Shown one piece after another: positions 63,287-64,000 of a stretch of DNA of 64,000 bases (position 1 is the first letter of the stretch; the number at the start of each line of letters is the position of its first letter). The stretch comes from Parashewanella sp965200795 (GTDB lineage: Bacteria > Pseudomonadota > Gammaproteobacteria > Enterobacterales > Shewanellaceae). The DNA lies in the NCBI GenBank assembly GCA_965200795.1, contig CBDAVB010000003.1, forward strand, positions 1 through 64,000, read 5' to 3'. The translations under genes were made by a program, and so were the position numbers. The notes below the pieces were generated by a model, which ran no database searches, was not told where the DNA came from, and was given only the letters and a program-made list of their open reading frames with translations.

Positions 63287-64000
63287 ATGTCTACTTCAAT
63301 ATACATTTCTAGCGAGTCCGGACGGATAATCAAACTTGCCTCAAATAAACTTCACGGAATGGAAAAAAGAGTCTTTATGGCTGAAGTGTCTAAAACCTTC
63401 TGTTGCGGGAGTAGTCCCAGATTAACGGAAACAGAGTCTGGCTGGGGGATAAAAGCTGCAGAACCCGGGCTTCATGAGCTGGAAACCGGGTTTGAATGCT
63501 CCGGGCATTATGAAGGAAAGCACAGAAGTGAGGAGAATAATCCTCAGCCGGAGGCGGATATTCGGGCGTTAGTCGATCCGGAGTCACAAGCTTATCCAAA
63601 ATTTAAAAATTCATTTGCTTATACTCGAATTACAGCCAAAGGTGTTCGCAAAAAGCTGATTGAGGAAAAAGGCTGGGACTGTGAAGATTTACCAAAAGAA
63701 AGAAGGATTAATGATATGTTGAATCGACTTGGCCGCAAACCGCAGCGGGTTCAAAAAACCAGGCCTCAAAAAAATTCCCCAAACAGACGCCATCTTTAAA
63801 AATTTAAATAAAATCAACAAAGAAACGGCAGGAAATAAAAAAGTTATCCGTATTAGTATAGATTGCAAAGCCACGGTTAATCCGGAGGGATTAATGCGGT
63901 GCAAGCTTAAGATCACGACATGGATGTAAAAGATTTATTCCGTTCGCAATACTGAACCTGGAAAACGACCGACTTCATGTGCTTTACGGTAACTCAAGTA
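63287..64000 (+). pseudogene. ISAzo13-type transposase, copy 2, broken and partial
   Basis: ATG at 63287. The first frame runs to 63799 and includes DPESQAYPKFKNSFAYTRIT, GVRKKLIEEKGWDCEDLP and RINDMLNRLGRKPQRVQKTR, the characteristic ISAzo13 N-terminal blocks. At an A7 run (63770s) the frame must shift to read IPQTDAIFKNLNKIN and VIRISIDCKATVN. About 24 bases present in copy 1 are then missing near 63880, and the gene leaves the window. Confidence 0.78.

Larger units (their letters stand above)
59841..64000 (+). mobile_element. ISAzo13-type element, copy 2, interrupted and running off the window
   Basis: The left end AAGGGACGTT at 59841 equals the outer end of copy 1 (6047-6056, reversed). 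After 22 bp it is interrupted by IS66 (59863-63226) and then resumes with the leader AATTTTACCGCAATAG and transposase gene. The right end lies outside the window. Confidence 0.75.

Noticed and set aside
1..64000. tRNA or rRNA genes and CRISPR arrays
   Set aside because: No tRNA cloverleaf core, rRNA segment or spacer-repeat array was recognised by eye on either strand; a tRNAscan run would settle this.

Overview
The window reads as a chromosome segment of a Gram-negative gammaproteobacterium. The evidence is an rnfABCDGE-nth operon in the enterobacterial order, a HexR-controlled Entner-Doudoroff cluster (pykA, hexR, zwf, pgl, edd, eda), gmhB of LPS heptose synthesis, gltS and pepP. Conserved metabolic genes are mixed with IS elements, short palindromic repeats and large proteins of eukaryotic flavour (a PPR-like repeat protein and a RING-finger protein). 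That mix suggests a host-associated marine lineage of Oceanospirillales/Endozoicomonas type. The lineage is an inference from gene content only.

Layout. 0.1-2.3 kb: a 704-aa protein with nine near-identical 42-residue PPR-like repeats. 2.3-7.9 kb: a cluster of partial and complete insertion sequences (ISL3, IS5 and ISAzo13 types). 8-13.7 kb: gltS and yfcH, an AI-2E family permease, a RlmI-like methyltransferase, a 32-codon small ORF and a pilin-like gene. 13.7-21.4 kb: pyruvate kinase, HexR and zwf-pgl-edd-eda, which together carry glucose 6-phosphate to pyruvate; HexR-like operators lie before pykA and between hexR and zwf. 21.5-23.6 kb: a small membrane protein, a methyltransferase and an IS982 copy. 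23.6-28.9 kb: an exported Asp-box propeller protein and a 957-aa protein with a C-terminal RING finger. 29.3-36.1 kb: hmgA-hppD (tyrosine to ring-cleaved homogentisate), a divergent LysR regulator, a membrane fatty-acid-hydroxylase-type enzyme, a TIGR00266/AIM24 protein and an SLC13 permease. 36.4-40.5 kb: a 1376-aa protein of unknown function with a disordered start and a late HESMH motif. 41-52.3 kb: pepP, gmhB, a second complete IS5 copy, M20 and M61 peptidases, HinT, a tandem thioesterase, gloA and a CobW-family GTPase. 52.5-58.7 kb: nth and the Rnf electron-transfer complex. 59-64 kb: an orphan protein with a glycine-rich hydrophobic segment, then ISAzo13 interrupted by IS66, which is itself interrupted by ISL3.

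Two layers stand out beyond ordinary genes. First, three large proteins (PPR-like, RING and the 1376-aa protein) look like host-directed or RNA/protein-binding factors and have no recognisable metabolic context. Second, a family of about 150-bp inverted-repeat elements (MITE-like, ends near TAAGTAGCTGACCATAAG) occurs at least nine times between genes. One copy supplies the stop codon of one gene and ends just before the next, and another lies directly in front of zwf.
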